The notes under the pieces are model-generated. The model did no database searches. It was not told the DNA's origin and was given only the letters and a program-made list of their open reading frames with translations. From a bacterium (lineage in GTDB: Bacteria > Zhuqueibacterota > Zhuqueibacteria > Residuimicrobiales > Krinioviventaceae): a stretch of DNA of 64,000 bases. Where the stretch lies: contig JAKQIY010000030.1 of assembly GCA_029561455.1 (NCBI GenBank), forward strand, positions 248,001 to 312,000. The letters run 5' to 3'. Both the position numbers and the translations under genes were made by a program. Shown here in pieces: positions 27,357 through 37,044 of the stretch. Positions within the stretch are counted from its first letter, which is position 1; every line of letters begins with the position of its first letter.

Positions 27357-28394
27357 ATGAAACTGACTAGTTTTTTTCATGTGCTGGTAATAACCATACT
27401 CATTTTTTACCTGCTGGTTGTCGGCAAGGATCTATTGATCCCACTGGTTCTGGCAATTATCATCTGGTATCTTATCAATATACTGGCGCTTGGTTTCAAA
27501 AAAATCAAACTGTTTCGCTGGCGCCTGCCCCTGGCTATATGCTATGTTTTATCGGTTATAACAATATCCGGCGTATTATATTTATTGGTCACGCTGATCA
27601 GCAATAATATTGCCGATGTAATCGTCGTTGCCCCTTCGTATCAAAAGAAACTTTCCGCCCTGATTGCCCAGGCGTATGCACTGCTTGGGCGCACCGAACC
27701 CCCTACGTTGCAGCAAATTTTTCAAAAGATTGATATCGGGGGTGTATTGTCGCAATTTGCTGTGGTTATTACCGGGTTTATCAGCAATACCGGAGTTATA
27801 CTGGTATACCTGATATTTATATTCCTGGAACAAAAGAGTTTCAAGGTCAAGTTAATGGCTTTGATAGAAAATCCGGAACGGCAAAAAGACATTTTTAAAA
27901 TGATTGAAAAAGTGGACAATGATATTCGTATCTATATCGGCATCAAGACTTTTGTCAGCGCCCTCACCGCCATTCTCGGCTATTTTGTGATGGCCTCACA
28001 AAAGCTTGATTTTGCTGAATTCTGGGCGATCCTGATTTTTTGTTTGAATTTTATTCCAACTATAGGTTCGATAATCGCCACATTTTTACCGGTACTGTTC
28101 GCGCTCATCCAGTTTGACAGGTTTTTGCCTATTATCATTATTGGATTAGGGTTGACTTTTTTACAATTTACTATTGGCAATATCCTCGATCCCAAATTAA
28201 TGGGTAATAATCTGAACCTCAGCCCGCTGGTCATCCTGGTGTCCCTGGCGCTATGGGGCGCATTATGGGGGATTGCCGGTATGCTCTTGTGTGTACCGAT
28301 AACGGTGATCATTTTTATTGTTCTGTCGCATTTTCCCAAAACCAGGCCGCTGGCAATTTTCCTCTCCCAGGATGGAAAAATAAATTTATCCTGA
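27357..28394 (+). CDS. AI-2E family permease, second of a tandem pair
   Basis: A 345-residue paralog of the preceding gene with the same layout: KDLLIPLVLAIIIWYLIN, FISNTGVILVYLIFIFLEQ, LNFIPTIGSIIATFLPV and LDPKLMGNNLNLSPLVIL. The two can be aligned end to end by eye with no large gap, pointing to duplication in place. A GGATGGAG Shine-Dalgarno precedes the ATG. Its regulatory region differs from that of its sister, suggesting the copies are separately controlled. It is followed 78 bp later by a GH5 lipoprotein gene. Confidence 0.92.
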   Translation: MKLTSFFHVLVITILIFYLLVVGKDLLIPLVLAIIIWYLINILALGFKKIKLFRWRLPLAICYVLSVITISGVLYLLVTLISNNIADVIVVAPSYQKKLSALIAQAYALLGRTEPPTLQQIFQKIDIGGVLSQFAVVITGFISNTGVILVYLIFIFLEQKSFKVKLMALIENPERQKDIFKMIEKVDNDIRIYIGIKTFVSALTAILGYFVMASQKLDFAEFWAILIFCLNFIPTIGSIIATFLPVLFALIQFDRFLPIIIIGLGLTFLQFTIGNILDPKLMGNNLNLSPLVILVSLALWGALWGIAGMLLCVPITVIIFIVLSHFPKTRPLAIFLSQDGKINLS

Positions 28395-28472
28395 AGAAAT
28401 GCCGGAGGCAAAGTACAATTAAATCTATTACAACCGGTATGGACCTGATTGGTCAACCTTTGTGAGGTAACA

Positions 28473-29705
28473 ATGAAAAAACATTACCTGGTAGTTGCGC
28501 TAGTATTGGTTTTATTATGGGGATGCAGTAATAGTGGCAGTTCGCAAAACCGCTTTGTCCGGGTGGAAGGCAAAGAGTTTATTGCTCCGGATGGCAAGCC
28601 GATTCTGTTGCGTGGCATGAACCTGGGCAACTGGCTGGTGCCCGAAGGCTATATGTTCAAGTTCCGCCATGCCACGTCACCGCGGCTGATCAACACGGTA
28701 ATCAGCGAGCTGGTTGGTCCTGCTGAGGCGCGGAATTTCTGGGCTCAGTATTATGATAATTATATTCGCCGCGAAGATATACAGTTCATCAAACAATGTG
28801 GTATGAACTCGATACGGGTGCCTTTTAATTACCGGCTATTCACTCCTGAAGACCACCCCGGTGTGTGGCTGGGGCCAGGATTTGAAATGCTGGATCGCGT
28901 GATCGGCTGGTGTAAAGAAGCCGGGATATGGGTGATCCTGGATATGCATTGTGCGCCCGGCGGGCAGACCGGCGATAACATCGACGATAGCTGGGGCTGG
29001 CCGTCCCTGTTCGAGAGCGAAGAGAGCCAGAAGCGGGTTGCAGAGGTGTGGCAGAAAATTGCCGCACGTTATGCCGATGAACCAACTGTGCTGGGCTATG
29101 ACCTGCTGAATGAGCCTATCCCGCACTGGGATGAGGTGCAGTACCTCAACGATCGTCTTGAGCCGTTGTACAAGCAAATTACCGCCGCTATACGCAAAGT
29201 GGATAAAAATCACATCATCATCCTCGGCGGCCGGCGCTGGGATACCAGCTTTGATATATTTGGCCCACCTTTTGACGACAAGCTGGCGTATACTTTTCAT
29301 AAATACTGGTCGGATGTGACCGATTCTTCCATTCAGGAGTATCTTGATTTTCGTGATAAATACAATGTACCGTTGTGGATGAGCGAGTCCGGTGAAAACA
29401 ATTACGAATGGATAGGTTCTTTTACCGACTTGTTAGAAAAGTACAACATCGGCTGGTGTTTCTGGCCCTATAAAAAGATGGAAGCGCCGAGTTGTATCGT
29501 TACTTTTGCCAAACCGGAGTATTGGGACGAGATTAAAGAATATGCCGATAACGCCGGGACAGGGTTTAATGAAAGACGCGCCAAACGTCCGGACCCGCAG
29601 CATGTGCAGGCTGCCTTGCAAGGTTTTTTACAATACTGTCAGTTTGAAAATTGTACGGTAAACGACGGGTATTTACAAGCGTTACGATTGCAATCCGGCA
29701 AGTGA
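28473..29705 (+). CDS. GH5-family glycosidase lipoprotein (cellulase-like)
   Basis: 410 residues from the ATG at 28473, which has a GAGG Shine-Dalgarno; a TTG at 28449 in the same frame is less likely. A lipoprotein leader ends LVLLWGCSNSG (C18). The catalytic barrel has LRGMNLGNWLVPEGYMF, SIRVPFNYR, LDMHCAPGGQTGDN, the acid/base motif YDLLNEPIPHW (E214), FHKYW and the nucleophile LWMSESGENN (E305). This is the GH5 pattern of endoglucanases and exo-1,3-glucanases; the LRGMNLGNWL opening leans to the glucan 1,3-beta-glucosidase side. A terminator follows. Confidence 0.9.
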   Translation: MKKHYLVVALVLVLLWGCSNSGSSQNRFVRVEGKEFIAPDGKPILLRGMNLGNWLVPEGYMFKFRHATSPRLINTVISELVGPAEARNFWAQYYDNYIRREDIQFIKQCGMNSIRVPFNYRLFTPEDHPGVWLGPGFEMLDRVIGWCKEAGIWVILDMHCAPGGQTGDNIDDSWGWPSLFESEESQKRVAEVWQKIAARYADEPTVLGYDLLNEPIPHWDEVQYLNDRLEPLYKQITAAIRKVDKNHIIILGGRRWDTSFDIFGPPFDDKLAYTFHKYWSDVTDSSIQEYLDFRDKYNVPLWMSESGENNYEWIGSFTDLLEKYNIGWCFWPYKKMEAPSCIVTFAKPEYWDEIKEYADNAGTGFNERRAKRPDPQHVQAALQGFLQYCQFENCTVNDGYLQALRLQSGK

Positions 29706-29720
29706 TTTATAAAAGACATC

Positions 29721-29772
29721 AAGGGCGAAGTATTCATGATTATTAAAAATCAAAAATTACTTTGCCCTTTTT
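29721..29772 (+). terminator. Rho-independent terminator of the GH5 gene
   Basis: AAGGGCGAAGTA pairs with TACTTTGCCCTT (one G-T pair) across a 25-base AT-rich loop, followed by Ts. Confidence 0.65.
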
Positions 29773-30410
29773 ACTTATCACTTATTGGGGTAATATAAAC
29801 TGTAAAAAATAAATTTTTATAATACAATTTTATAATCTCTTTGGGGTTGATTCCCCCAGTATGCTTCGGATATAAAAGTGAGTTGGCAAGATACCGGGGC
29901 TGTATCAAAAGCCTAATAAAGTGGGATAGGTTACAAGTTTGAGAAAATACCATTCATGACATTCCGGAGAGCGAAGGGACAAGGTATCTTTGGCATTTAA
30001 AATATTGTGTAAATAAGATTTCTCATTTTGCTCGAAATGGCAAGTTTGTTTTATATGCATAATGTTATATGACCTTTTTCAAATTGGTGGTTTTGATGCT
30101 ACCCCGGAGTTTCATTGTTTTATTTTGAACATCATTCTGCGAGCATTTCACAGCTATGGTATCCAAGTAAATAATACCTAGCCAGGGTAAAGAGAAACAA
30201 ATTCGGTTATTGTATAAGCTGATGTGAATTATAATTTTTCTCTTGCTATTTTCTGTAAAACCGGACATATTATATTACTCTAGGATTACACTATTTCATT
30301 ACCAAAGACTATATGGGCCCGGGAAAAATGAACCGGTCTTTGACTGGTTATAATTTTTTTACTTTGTCATAAGCCAAAGTATTTAATTAATCAAGTTTAT
30401 GGGAGGATAT
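29773..30410. other. Gene-free stretch with a degenerate inverted repeat
   Basis: About 640 bp with no credible gene. TGACATTCCGGAGAGCGAAG at 29957 onward and AGATTTCTCATTTTGCTCGA at 30016 onward read as decayed arms of a CATTTCGAGCGAAG...GAGAAATCT-type interspersed palindrome. The last 12 bases hold GGGAGG, the Shine-Dalgarno of the FISUMP gene. Confidence 0.45.
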
Positions 30411-31763
30411 ATGTCACGTTCAAACTGGTTTTTATGCATTTCTGTTTGTCTCATGGTCCTTTGCCAGAATGTGTTCTCGCAATTTGTTGTTCAGGGAGTT
30501 GTAAGGGATAACGGATCCGAACCGGTAGCGAATGCACTAGTTATGTTAATAGACCATGCAGATACCAACCGCGTATTCAGCAATACTACCAATGCCCAGG
30601 GAGAATATTCACTAGAGATTACAGGTACAGGAATTATTAACAACCCTGAACAACCAGTAGCTGGTTTTAATTTATTACAAAATTATCCCAACCCCTTTAA
30701 TCCCTCTACTGTAATCAGTTATGAAATACCTTATCCCGCACACATCCGGATTGAAATTTATAATGTGCTGGGACAAAAAATAAAGACATTGTTTGACGGT
30801 TTTCAGATATCACTTTCCGGCAGGGTTGTTTGGGATACTACCAATGATCAGCGCCAGGGTGTTTCTGCGGGTGTTTATTTTTATGTATTAACTGCAGAGG
30901 GAGTAAGGGTTACACGAAAAATGGTGTTAATGGACGGGCACCTGGGATATTCCGGCTTGTCGTCTGTCGATGCTGTCATTACATATCAATCCCAAATGGC
31001 AAAAGCATCATCAAGTATGTACCGGCTCTATATTAGTGGCACAGATATTATCACTTATAAAGAGGATAATGTACAGATCACCGGTAATACAACACACGAT
31101 GCTACCGTATATCGTACCGACACTGTAACCGATATTGACGGTAATGTTTATCGCACTGTACAGATTGGTACTCAATGGTGGATGGCAGAGAATCTCAGAG
31201 TAACACATTACCGCAATGGAGATGCAATACCTCTTTCCACCATTAATGATGAATGGGCGGAGTGGTTTTATTTAACCAGCGGGATTTATTGTTATTATGA
31301 TAATGATAGTAGTAATGCTGCTATTTATGGCGCTCTGTACAATGGATACGCAATTATTGATAGTCGGCAGTTAGCCCCTGAAGGCTGGCATATACCTTCG
31401 GATGAAGAGTGGAAGCAATTTGAAATGCAGTTAGGCATGAGCCAGTCAGAAGCAGATAAAACTAATGCATGGCGTGGAACAAATCAAGGCGGAAAAATAA
31501 AAGAATCCGGTACTGTGCACTGGAGTAGCCCCAACCTGGGTGCTACGAATGAAACCGGTTTCAATGCCTCGCCTGGTGGGTATCGTGATTCAAAAAATGG
31601 TAAATTTATGCAAAAGAGTAATAATTCTATGTATTGGACTAGTACCAACAACATTTTTTATGGTACTATTTGGTACCGTTCTCTGCACTTTAATAGTGAT
31701 GATTGTTATCGTTACCATATTTCAAAATTTAGTGGTTTAGCAGTTCGTTGCGTCAAAGACTAG
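30411..31763 (+). CDS. Exported protein with internal secretion-sorting-like segment and C-terminal FISUMP domain
   Basis: 450 residues from the ATG at 30411, which has GGGAGG upstream; an ATG at 30399 lies inside that site. After a signal peptide (about 1-24) comes a beta domain (VVQGVVRDNGSEPVANALV). Next is an FCB-type sorting segment QNYPNPFNPST (residues about 90-100) running to VTRKMVLM (about 174). The C-terminal half is a Fibrobacter succinogenes major paralogous domain (VTDIDGNVYRTVQIGTQWW, WMAENLRVTHYRNGDAI, GWHIPSDEEWK, ATNETGFNASPGGYRD, GLAVRCVKD). Sorting segments of this kind normally end the protein, so its internal place is odd. Function unknown; probably surface or secreted. 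Confidence 0.85.
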   Translation: MSRSNWFLCISVCLMVLCQNVFSQFVVQGVVRDNGSEPVANALVMLIDHADTNRVFSNTTNAQGEYSLEITGTGIINNPEQPVAGFNLLQNYPNPFNPSTVISYEIPYPAHIRIEIYNVLGQKIKTLFDGFQISLSGRVVWDTTNDQRQGVSAGVYFYVLTAEGVRVTRKMVLMDGHLGYSGLSSVDAVITYQSQMAKASSSMYRLYISGTDIITYKEDNVQITGNTTHDATVYRTDTVTDIDGNVYRTVQIGTQWWMAENLRVTHYRNGDAIPLSTINDEWAEWFYLTSGIYCYYDNDSSNAAIYGALYNGYAIIDSRQLAPEGWHIPSDEEWKQFEMQLGMSQSEADKTNAWRGTNQGGKIKESGTVHWSSPNLGATNETGFNASPGGYRDSKNGKFMQKSNNSMYWTSTNNIFYGTIWYRSLHFNSDDCYRYHISKFSGLAVRCVKD

Positions 31764-32064
31764 ATAAAAGAGTCCCCGGACTTTAAAAAACAATTATATT
31801 TTTATAAAGATAATCAGTCCGAGTGTCCAAACTGATATGGATGTACTGCCTGTTATTAAATTAGATCATGGACAAAGCATTCCGTGTCTCGACAGGATAT
31901 TTTTTAAATTTTTTTGTGTATAAAAGCTAGAGTGAAAAAACCGGGGGACGTATTTTTCCTCTTTTTGACGATTACTCTGTATCTTTATAATATTAAGGGA
32001 AATAATACCCGCCTTTTACCTGTTGTATTGATTTACAAATTCCTAAAAAGGAAAAGATGGTTTT
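31764..32064. promoter_or_regulatory. Intergenic region upstream of the PAS-PP2C gene
   Basis: It holds a short palindrome AGTCC-CC-GGACT just after the FISUMP stop and, at 31992-32011, the motif ATTAAGGGAAATAATACCCG preceded by TATAAT-like sequence. A near-identical motif lies upstream of the multi-PAS kinase gene at 49863-49883. Confidence 0.45.
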
Positions 32065-33984
32065 ATGAGTCGATACTCCGATTTGACCGCAACAGAAAAA
32101 CCAGCAATACAATTACACACTAGAAATTACATCCTGCACACAATAATCAACAATTTGACCGATGGTGTAATTGTCGCCGATAAAACCGGTAATTTCATTT
32201 GTTTTAATCAGGCCGCGCGGGATATATTAGGCATCGGGGCCCGGCGTATAAAACCGGAGGATTGGGCAACTGCTTACGGGTGTTATTTGCCGGATATGAC
32301 CAATCCTTATCCTGCTGGCCAATTACCTCTGGCCCGTGCTTTACATGGTGAACATGTTGAAAATGAAGTTATATATATCCGTAACACGTCCCGGCCAGAT
32401 GGTGTGTTTATCCAGGTGAATGCCAGACCAATGCTGGATGAGCATGGCTTGCTCTCCGGCGGTATTGTGACGCTTCGCGATATTACTGCCGCCAGGCAGT
32501 TGGAAATCGATAAAAACCACAGTGATGATCGAATCCGCCGGTTGTTCAGGGGCTTTCCCATTCCTACCTATATCTGGCAGCATCATGATAACGATTTTGT
32601 GCTTGTCGATTGCAATGACGCTGCTGAGAGAATTACCGGCGGGACAATCCGCAAAACCATCGGCACAACACTGACGTTAATGTATAACGGCAACCCAGAG
32701 TACCAGGTGATACATAATGATTTTTATGAGTGTTATCACAATCAAAAAACTGTCAAGCGTGCTATGAGTTATCGGTTCTCAGGTACAGGCGAGGTCAAAG
32801 ATCTAAAGGTTAGCTATGTTTATGCACCTCCGGATATGGTTATGGTGCATACGGTGGATATGACCGGTCAGAATCATGCCCGCATCGAAATGCAAAAACT
32901 CACCAGCGCCGTTGAACAAACAGCGGACAGTGTGGTTATAACCGACCGCAACGGTCTAATCGAATATGTCAACCCGGCATTTGAATCCACCACCGGATAT
33001 AGCCGTGCTGAAGTAATTGGCAAATCTCCTAGACTGCTTAAATCCGGCAAGCATGACCGGTCTTTTTATAAAAGATTGTGGAACACAATTTTGCAGGGTA
33101 AACCGTACCGGGGTATAATCGTCAACAAGAAAAAGAACGGCGAATTGTACTGGTGTGAGCAAACCATAACAGCCATGAAGGATGGCAATGGCGCAATTAC
33201 CCATTTTGTTTCGGTGATCAAAGATATTACCCTGCTGAAAAAAAAGCAGGAACTTGACATGCGCCTGCGCATCGCCCATGAAATTCAGCAAAAATTATTA
33301 AAAGCGACCATTACTCTTCCCGGTTTTGATATTGCCGGAGCCACGTTCCCGGCGGTTGAAACCAGCGGTGATTTTTATGATTTTATCACCCTGCAAGACG
33401 GCAGTTTCGGCCTGGTGATAGGCGATGTGTGCGGGCACGGCATTGGTGCGGCGCTGATCATGGCGCAAACCCGCGCTTACCTGCGAGCTTATGCCAGAAT
33501 GGAATCGGACCCCGCGGTTATTCTAACCCTGCTTAACCGCGACCTGGTCAACGATCTCGATAACAATAATTTTGTTACCCTGGTACTGGCACGTCTCAAT
33601 CCACAGCAAAAAATATTGGACTATGCCAGCGCCGGGCATCCACCGGGTTTTATCATTGCCGGAGACGGCCATGTTGCAGAATTGCCCGGCACCGGCATCC
33701 CGCTCGGTTTTATGGCCGATTATCATTATGAAAAAAGCCCGGCTATACCCTTGTCGCCGGGTCATAACATTGTTTTTATAACCGATGGTATAGTGGAAGC
33801 AAAAGGCGGTAACCAGGAAGAGTTTGGGTTTGAACGAACCCTGGCCGGGATCACAAAATATCAAAAAAGTAAAGCAATGCGCATAATAAAACAACTCGTC
33901 CGCTCGGTGCGTGATTTTGCCGATGGGCATGCCGGGGAGGATGATATGACCGCTATTGTGTGCAAGGTATTGGCTGAGAACTGA
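32065..33984 (+). CDS. PAS-sensor PP2C-type (RsbU/SpoIIE) serine phosphatase
   Basis: A 639-residue cytosolic signalling protein. It has three PAS-like domains: about 25-145 (IINNLTDGVIVADKTGNFIC), about 155-275, and about 285-400 (LTSAVEQTADSVVITDRNGL, GYSRAEVIGKSPRLL). They are followed by a SpoIIE/PP2C phosphatase domain from about 415 (AHEIQQKLLKATITLPGFD, GDFYDFITL, LVIGDVCGHGIGAALIMA, GHPPGFI, FITDGIVEA, GEDDMTAIV). The metal-binding aspartates of the GD and DG/DD motifs are present. Such proteins usually dephosphorylate anti-sigma-factor antagonists; no STAS or anti-sigma gene is adjacent, so the partner is elsewhere. The gene ends at a perfect terminator. Confidence 0.93.
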   Translation: MSRYSDLTATEKPAIQLHTRNYILHTIINNLTDGVIVADKTGNFICFNQAARDILGIGARRIKPEDWATAYGCYLPDMTNPYPAGQLPLARALHGEHVENEVIYIRNTSRPDGVFIQVNARPMLDEHGLLSGGIVTLRDITAARQLEIDKNHSDDRIRRLFRGFPIPTYIWQHHDNDFVLVDCNDAAERITGGTIRKTIGTTLTLMYNGNPEYQVIHNDFYECYHNQKTVKRAMSYRFSGTGEVKDLKVSYVYAPPDMVMVHTVDMTGQNHARIEMQKLTSAVEQTADSVVITDRNGLIEYVNPAFESTTGYSRAEVIGKSPRLLKSGKHDRSFYKRLWNTILQGKPYRGIIVNKKKNGELYWCEQTITAMKDGNGAITHFVSVIKDITLLKKKQELDMRLRIAHEIQQKLLKATITLPGFDIAGATFPAVETSGDFYDFITLQDGSFGLVIGDVCGHGIGAALIMAQTRAYLRAYARMESDPAVILTLLNRDLVNDLDNNNFVTLVLARLNPQQKILDYASAGHPPGFIIAGDGHVAELPGTGIPLGFMADYHYEKSPAIPLSPGHNIVFITDGIVEAKGGNQEEFGFERTLAGITKYQKSKAMRIIKQLVRSVRDFADGHAGEDDMTAIVCKVLAEN

Positions 33985-33994
33985 GTGTTGTATA

Positions 33995-34028
33995 AACAAA
34001 CAAGGGCGATTCGTCGCCCTTGTTTGTT
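33995..34028. terminator. Bidirectional terminator with perfect 15-bp stem and TTCG loop
   Basis: AACAAACAAGGGCGA, TTCG, TCGCCCTTGTTTGTT. It lies between the convergent stops of the PP2C gene and the GH9 gene and can serve both. Confidence 0.85.
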
Positions 34029-34038
34029 CAAATTATGT

Positions 34039-36501
34039 TTATTTCCCGTTTAACAGATCATCTGCTGCCAGCACGCAAAAAATGTAACTGGCGGCGCCGG
34101 GCATAACGTATTCGCCCTGCTGCCAGAGATAGGGGAATGGATCTTTCAGTTCCGGGAAATCCGGACGAATGAGACCGGTGCCGGAAGCCCCGCCGCCGGG
34201 TATATAAGACCAGTCGTCACGGTTAACCCCATAAGCCGTAGTTAACGACCGGGCGCCAACCCCGGAAATGAATGAAGTCGATGAACCCGGATGACAACCG
34301 AAAATAAAATTAAGCGCCCGTAAAACATTCTCGCGGTCAAACAGAGCCGGATATGCTTTATGCAAATAATACTGGTTGACTGCAAAACTTTGAATATCCC
34401 AGCCGACGCCCCAAATTGCCGGACGATAGGGAATACCGTAGGGATTTTCGGTCATACTTTTCTGTATCATGGCGCTGTATTCGTTTACCGCTTGCGCGAA
34501 CTCACTGGTAAAGGCAGGGTCTTTAATTGCCGGCAATATCCGGGTAATAGCCCAGCCGGCGCCGCGCACCTGCTTTTTAATGTCAGGCAGCAATGCAACC
34601 AGGTGGTTGAGATATTTCTCGTTTTTGGTTGTTTCATACAGTTCCACGGTCGCTAAAATTTCCTGCTCTTTTATGTTGCCCGGTATATAAGCGCTGCGGT
34701 GCATAACCGGCTCATGGGTTTGTTCATAATCCCAGATTTTTATTGCAGTGTGCAAACATTCATCCGCGAGTTTGTCGTCAAAGCCGCGCAGCACCCTGGC
34801 GGAAGCCGCAAATGTGGCGGCGGCGCTGTATTCCATACCTGTTGATTTGTTGGTGAAAATGTAGCGGTCATCCTTTTTACCGGAATGAAAACCATCGGTC
34901 TGCAACGGGCCCAGTTTGGGTTCATAGACCAGGTTATCCGTCATGGTCATGGCATCGCCGAGATGCACATACTGGATGATTGAATTACAGATAATACCGG
35001 GGAAACAATGGTCGCTTATTCGGTATCCGGCTAGCAGGTTTTGCAGGCCGTGCCTGATCTGCTGCAGAATATCCGGCGCGCCGTCAGGCTTGTGCAATTC
35101 AACCAGGCGAGCTTCATCATTCACTGCCGTTTGATCGGTATTGACCTTAAATGTTTCCCGGATCAATACCAGCGAATAGATCGTTCGGGCCTGTGAACCG
35201 GCAGCCAGGTCATAATCGCCGGCGTCGTGCCAACCGCCGCGATCCAAACCCGGCACATGTTCAAAGGGTTGGAATTTGGTTTCTGTCGCCGCGCCTTGCC
35301 GGTAACTGTCAAAATGTTCCAGTGGAGCCGGGGCCTGCATGGCATCGTCGAGATGACAGGGGCCATGCCAGATACGGAACCGATCCCGAATGGTTGTATG
35401 GCACATTTGCACCGGGAAGAAAGTATCCAGAGTCGACTGCCATACCGCTTGTTGATAGACATCCGCGCTGATCTTGAAAGGCTCGGTTTGCCGGTCGCCA
35501 TAGCGGATAACATACATGCCCGGTTCCCGGACTTGGCTAAAATCAAAAATGGCATATTGGTAACGCAGGAATTTGCCCCATAATTTTGGAGTTGCTTCCA
35601 AAACCGGCGCCAGGCCGCCATTTGCAACTTTATACAAACCTGCAATTTGAGTATTTACAGTCTGGGCATCCAGTTCAATGATTGCCTGTTTGACCTGGTT
35701 CGGGTGATAGCCGACCTGCGAATGACCGATGACCGGTATATGCCGCCAGTCCGGTGCGATAAAGGGTTGTATAACCCATTCAATTGCATTCTGCGTCGCC
35801 CCGGCGGGGATTTCCTGGCGGATGACATACCAGCCGTTTTGATCGGTATCGCGACCGTCGTAAAGTTGTAATGTACCATTTTTACTTTCAAATTGTAAAT
35901 GATACAGGGGATCTTCAGGAGCAACCGATAAATTATGTCCTGAAGCCAACGGCTGGGGTATTACCTCGCCATTATGTAATTGCACCGGGCCGTTACCCTG
36001 GCGTGGAAAGGTATTGAATGTGCCGTCCAGGCAATAGCTTTTACCGAAATAAATTTGTGGATACAGTTCGAAATTAAAGCCCAGTTTACCGGCCAGGGAG
36101 TCGGGTAGCGGTTTGGCGAGGTCCAGGGTTATGATGAATTGTCCATTTTCAGTCCTGATATGTACACTGTAATCCAGGGCAACAGCAGGAAAGGTATTGG
36201 TAACATGAATAATTTTATTTTGCGCATCCAGGCTGCGCCTGGCATTGCCGGATTTGGGATCCCACTGTCCGGGTGTCGGTTCCAGCCGCAGGTCTCCGCA
36301 GGAAGCCAGCCGTTGATCGTGCTGAATGATTTCCAGCCCGCCCTGTTTTCCTTCAGGATAATTATTATGGAACGCAAGAAGAGTAAAACCCTGCGCTTCA
36401 AAGTACTCCTTTTCGCTGTTTAAATTTAAGGTCGTTATTACACTGAAACTTGGTAAATACATTAAAAGCAATAAAAGACCGGTGAGCAGGTATTTTTTCA
36501 T
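34039..36501 (-). CDS. Exported GH9-family glycosidase (endoglucanase-like) with Ig-like domain
   Basis: 820 residues from the ATG at 36501, which has CTGGAG upstream; an ATG at 36525 would place 8 residues before the signal peptide (MKKYLLTGLLLLLMYLPSFS). An N-terminal beta region of about 250 residues is followed by a CelD-type Ig-like domain (IPVIGHSQVGYHPNQVKQAI) and the (alpha/alpha)6 GH9 barrel. The catalytic aspartates are in RGGWHDAGDYDLAAGSQ, with STGMEYSAAATFAASARVL, FIFGCHPGSSTSFISGVG and the general-acid side towards the C-terminus. GH9 enzymes cut beta-1,4-glucans or glucosaminides. No carbohydrate-binding module or sorting signal is evident. Confidence 0.9.
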   Translation of the reverse strand: MKKYLLTGLLLLLMYLPSFSVITTLNLNSEKEYFEAQGFTLLAFHNNYPEGKQGGLEIIQHDQRLASCGDLRLEPTPGQWDPKSGNARRSLDAQNKIIHVTNTFPAVALDYSVHIRTENGQFIITLDLAKPLPDSLAGKLGFNFELYPQIYFGKSYCLDGTFNTFPRQGNGPVQLHNGEVIPQPLASGHNLSVAPEDPLYHLQFESKNGTLQLYDGRDTDQNGWYVIRQEIPAGATQNAIEWVIQPFIAPDWRHIPVIGHSQVGYHPNQVKQAIIELDAQTVNTQIAGLYKVANGGLAPVLEATPKLWGKFLRYQYAIFDFSQVREPGMYVIRYGDRQTEPFKISADVYQQAVWQSTLDTFFPVQMCHTTIRDRFRIWHGPCHLDDAMQAPAPLEHFDSYRQGAATETKFQPFEHVPGLDRGGWHDAGDYDLAAGSQARTIYSLVLIRETFKVNTDQTAVNDEARLVELHKPDGAPDILQQIRHGLQNLLAGYRISDHCFPGIICNSIIQYVHLGDAMTMTDNLVYEPKLGPLQTDGFHSGKKDDRYIFTNKSTGMEYSAAATFAASARVLRGFDDKLADECLHTAIKIWDYEQTHEPVMHRSAYIPGNIKEQEILATVELYETTKNEKYLNHLVALLPDIKKQVRGAGWAITRILPAIKDPAFTSEFAQAVNEYSAMIQKSMTENPYGIPYRPAIWGVGWDIQSFAVNQYYLHKAYPALFDRENVLRALNFIFGCHPGSSTSFISGVGARSLTTAYGVNRDDWSYIPGGGASGTGLIRPDFPELKDPFPYLWQQGEYVMPGAASYIFCVLAADDLLNGK

Positions 36502-36815
36502 TGTTTCTCCAGGTTTGGTGAACATAATTTTTTTGGGTAATTTACAAAACCTGTAATGTAAAACAACAGGTTTTTTAATTTAATTTTTAAGTACGCAACG
36601 GAAGTAATGATTTAAAATGTTGATTTTTATTATTTTAAAATTGTTTCTCTGTTGTAAGGTCGTGATAATGTTTTACAATTGATGGGGTTATCAGCCGGTA
36701 ATTTTACTCACTTGTCATTGTGAGCACTTATTTCTTGTGCTTTTATAGGTATGAATAATTGTTTTCTTTCAATTATTTCGGACAGAAAAAAATTTTTAAA
36801 AAATGAAATAAATAC

Positions 36816-36844
36816 TTGCTTTTTTATATTTTAATGATTAATAT
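36816..36844 (+). promoter_or_regulatory. Sigma-70-like promoter of the cold-shock gene
   Basis: TTGCTT at 36816-36821, a 17-base spacer and TAATAT at 36839-36844, placing the start near 36851 and giving a leader of about 195 bases. Upstream (36720-36755) are small palindromes CTCAC...GTGAG and GCAC...GTGC; the rest of 36526-36815 shows nothing. Confidence 0.45.
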
Positions 36845-36936
36845 ATTTGTGCAAGTAAATGTACACTGTATTCCCCATATTATGTATTGGTTTTGAAGAC
36901 TTTTTCTAAAAAAATTCTAAATCAAAAAAACAATTA

Positions 36937-36988
36937 AATCGTAGCGAAAGCCCGAATTTTGTTGGCTATTCAATACGATTTTTTTTTC
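36937..36988 (+). promoter_or_regulatory. Terminator-like hairpin in the cold-shock mRNA leader
   Basis: AATCGTA pairs with TACGATT, with AGCC/GGCT pairing inside it, followed by about nine Ts. It lies 57 bases before the cold-shock ATG and downstream of the likely promoter, so it could act as a transcription attenuator, or end a short separate RNA. Confidence 0.55.
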
Positions 36989-37044
36989 ATAAAGGAAGGA
37001 ATCTGGTTGTACAAAATGGTAAAATTTTTGTAAAGGATTTTTTA

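Noticed and set aside
26105-28394. A quorum-sensing (AI-2) transport locus
   Set aside because: The family name is AI-2E, but no luxS or AI-2 processing genes are present and most members move other solutes.
29771-30268. Two minus-strand frames of 60-67 codons in the 29.7-30.4 kb gap
   Set aside because: No ribosome sites and no recognisable features; the first runs through the terminator area and the second starts in the intergenic gap without a signal.
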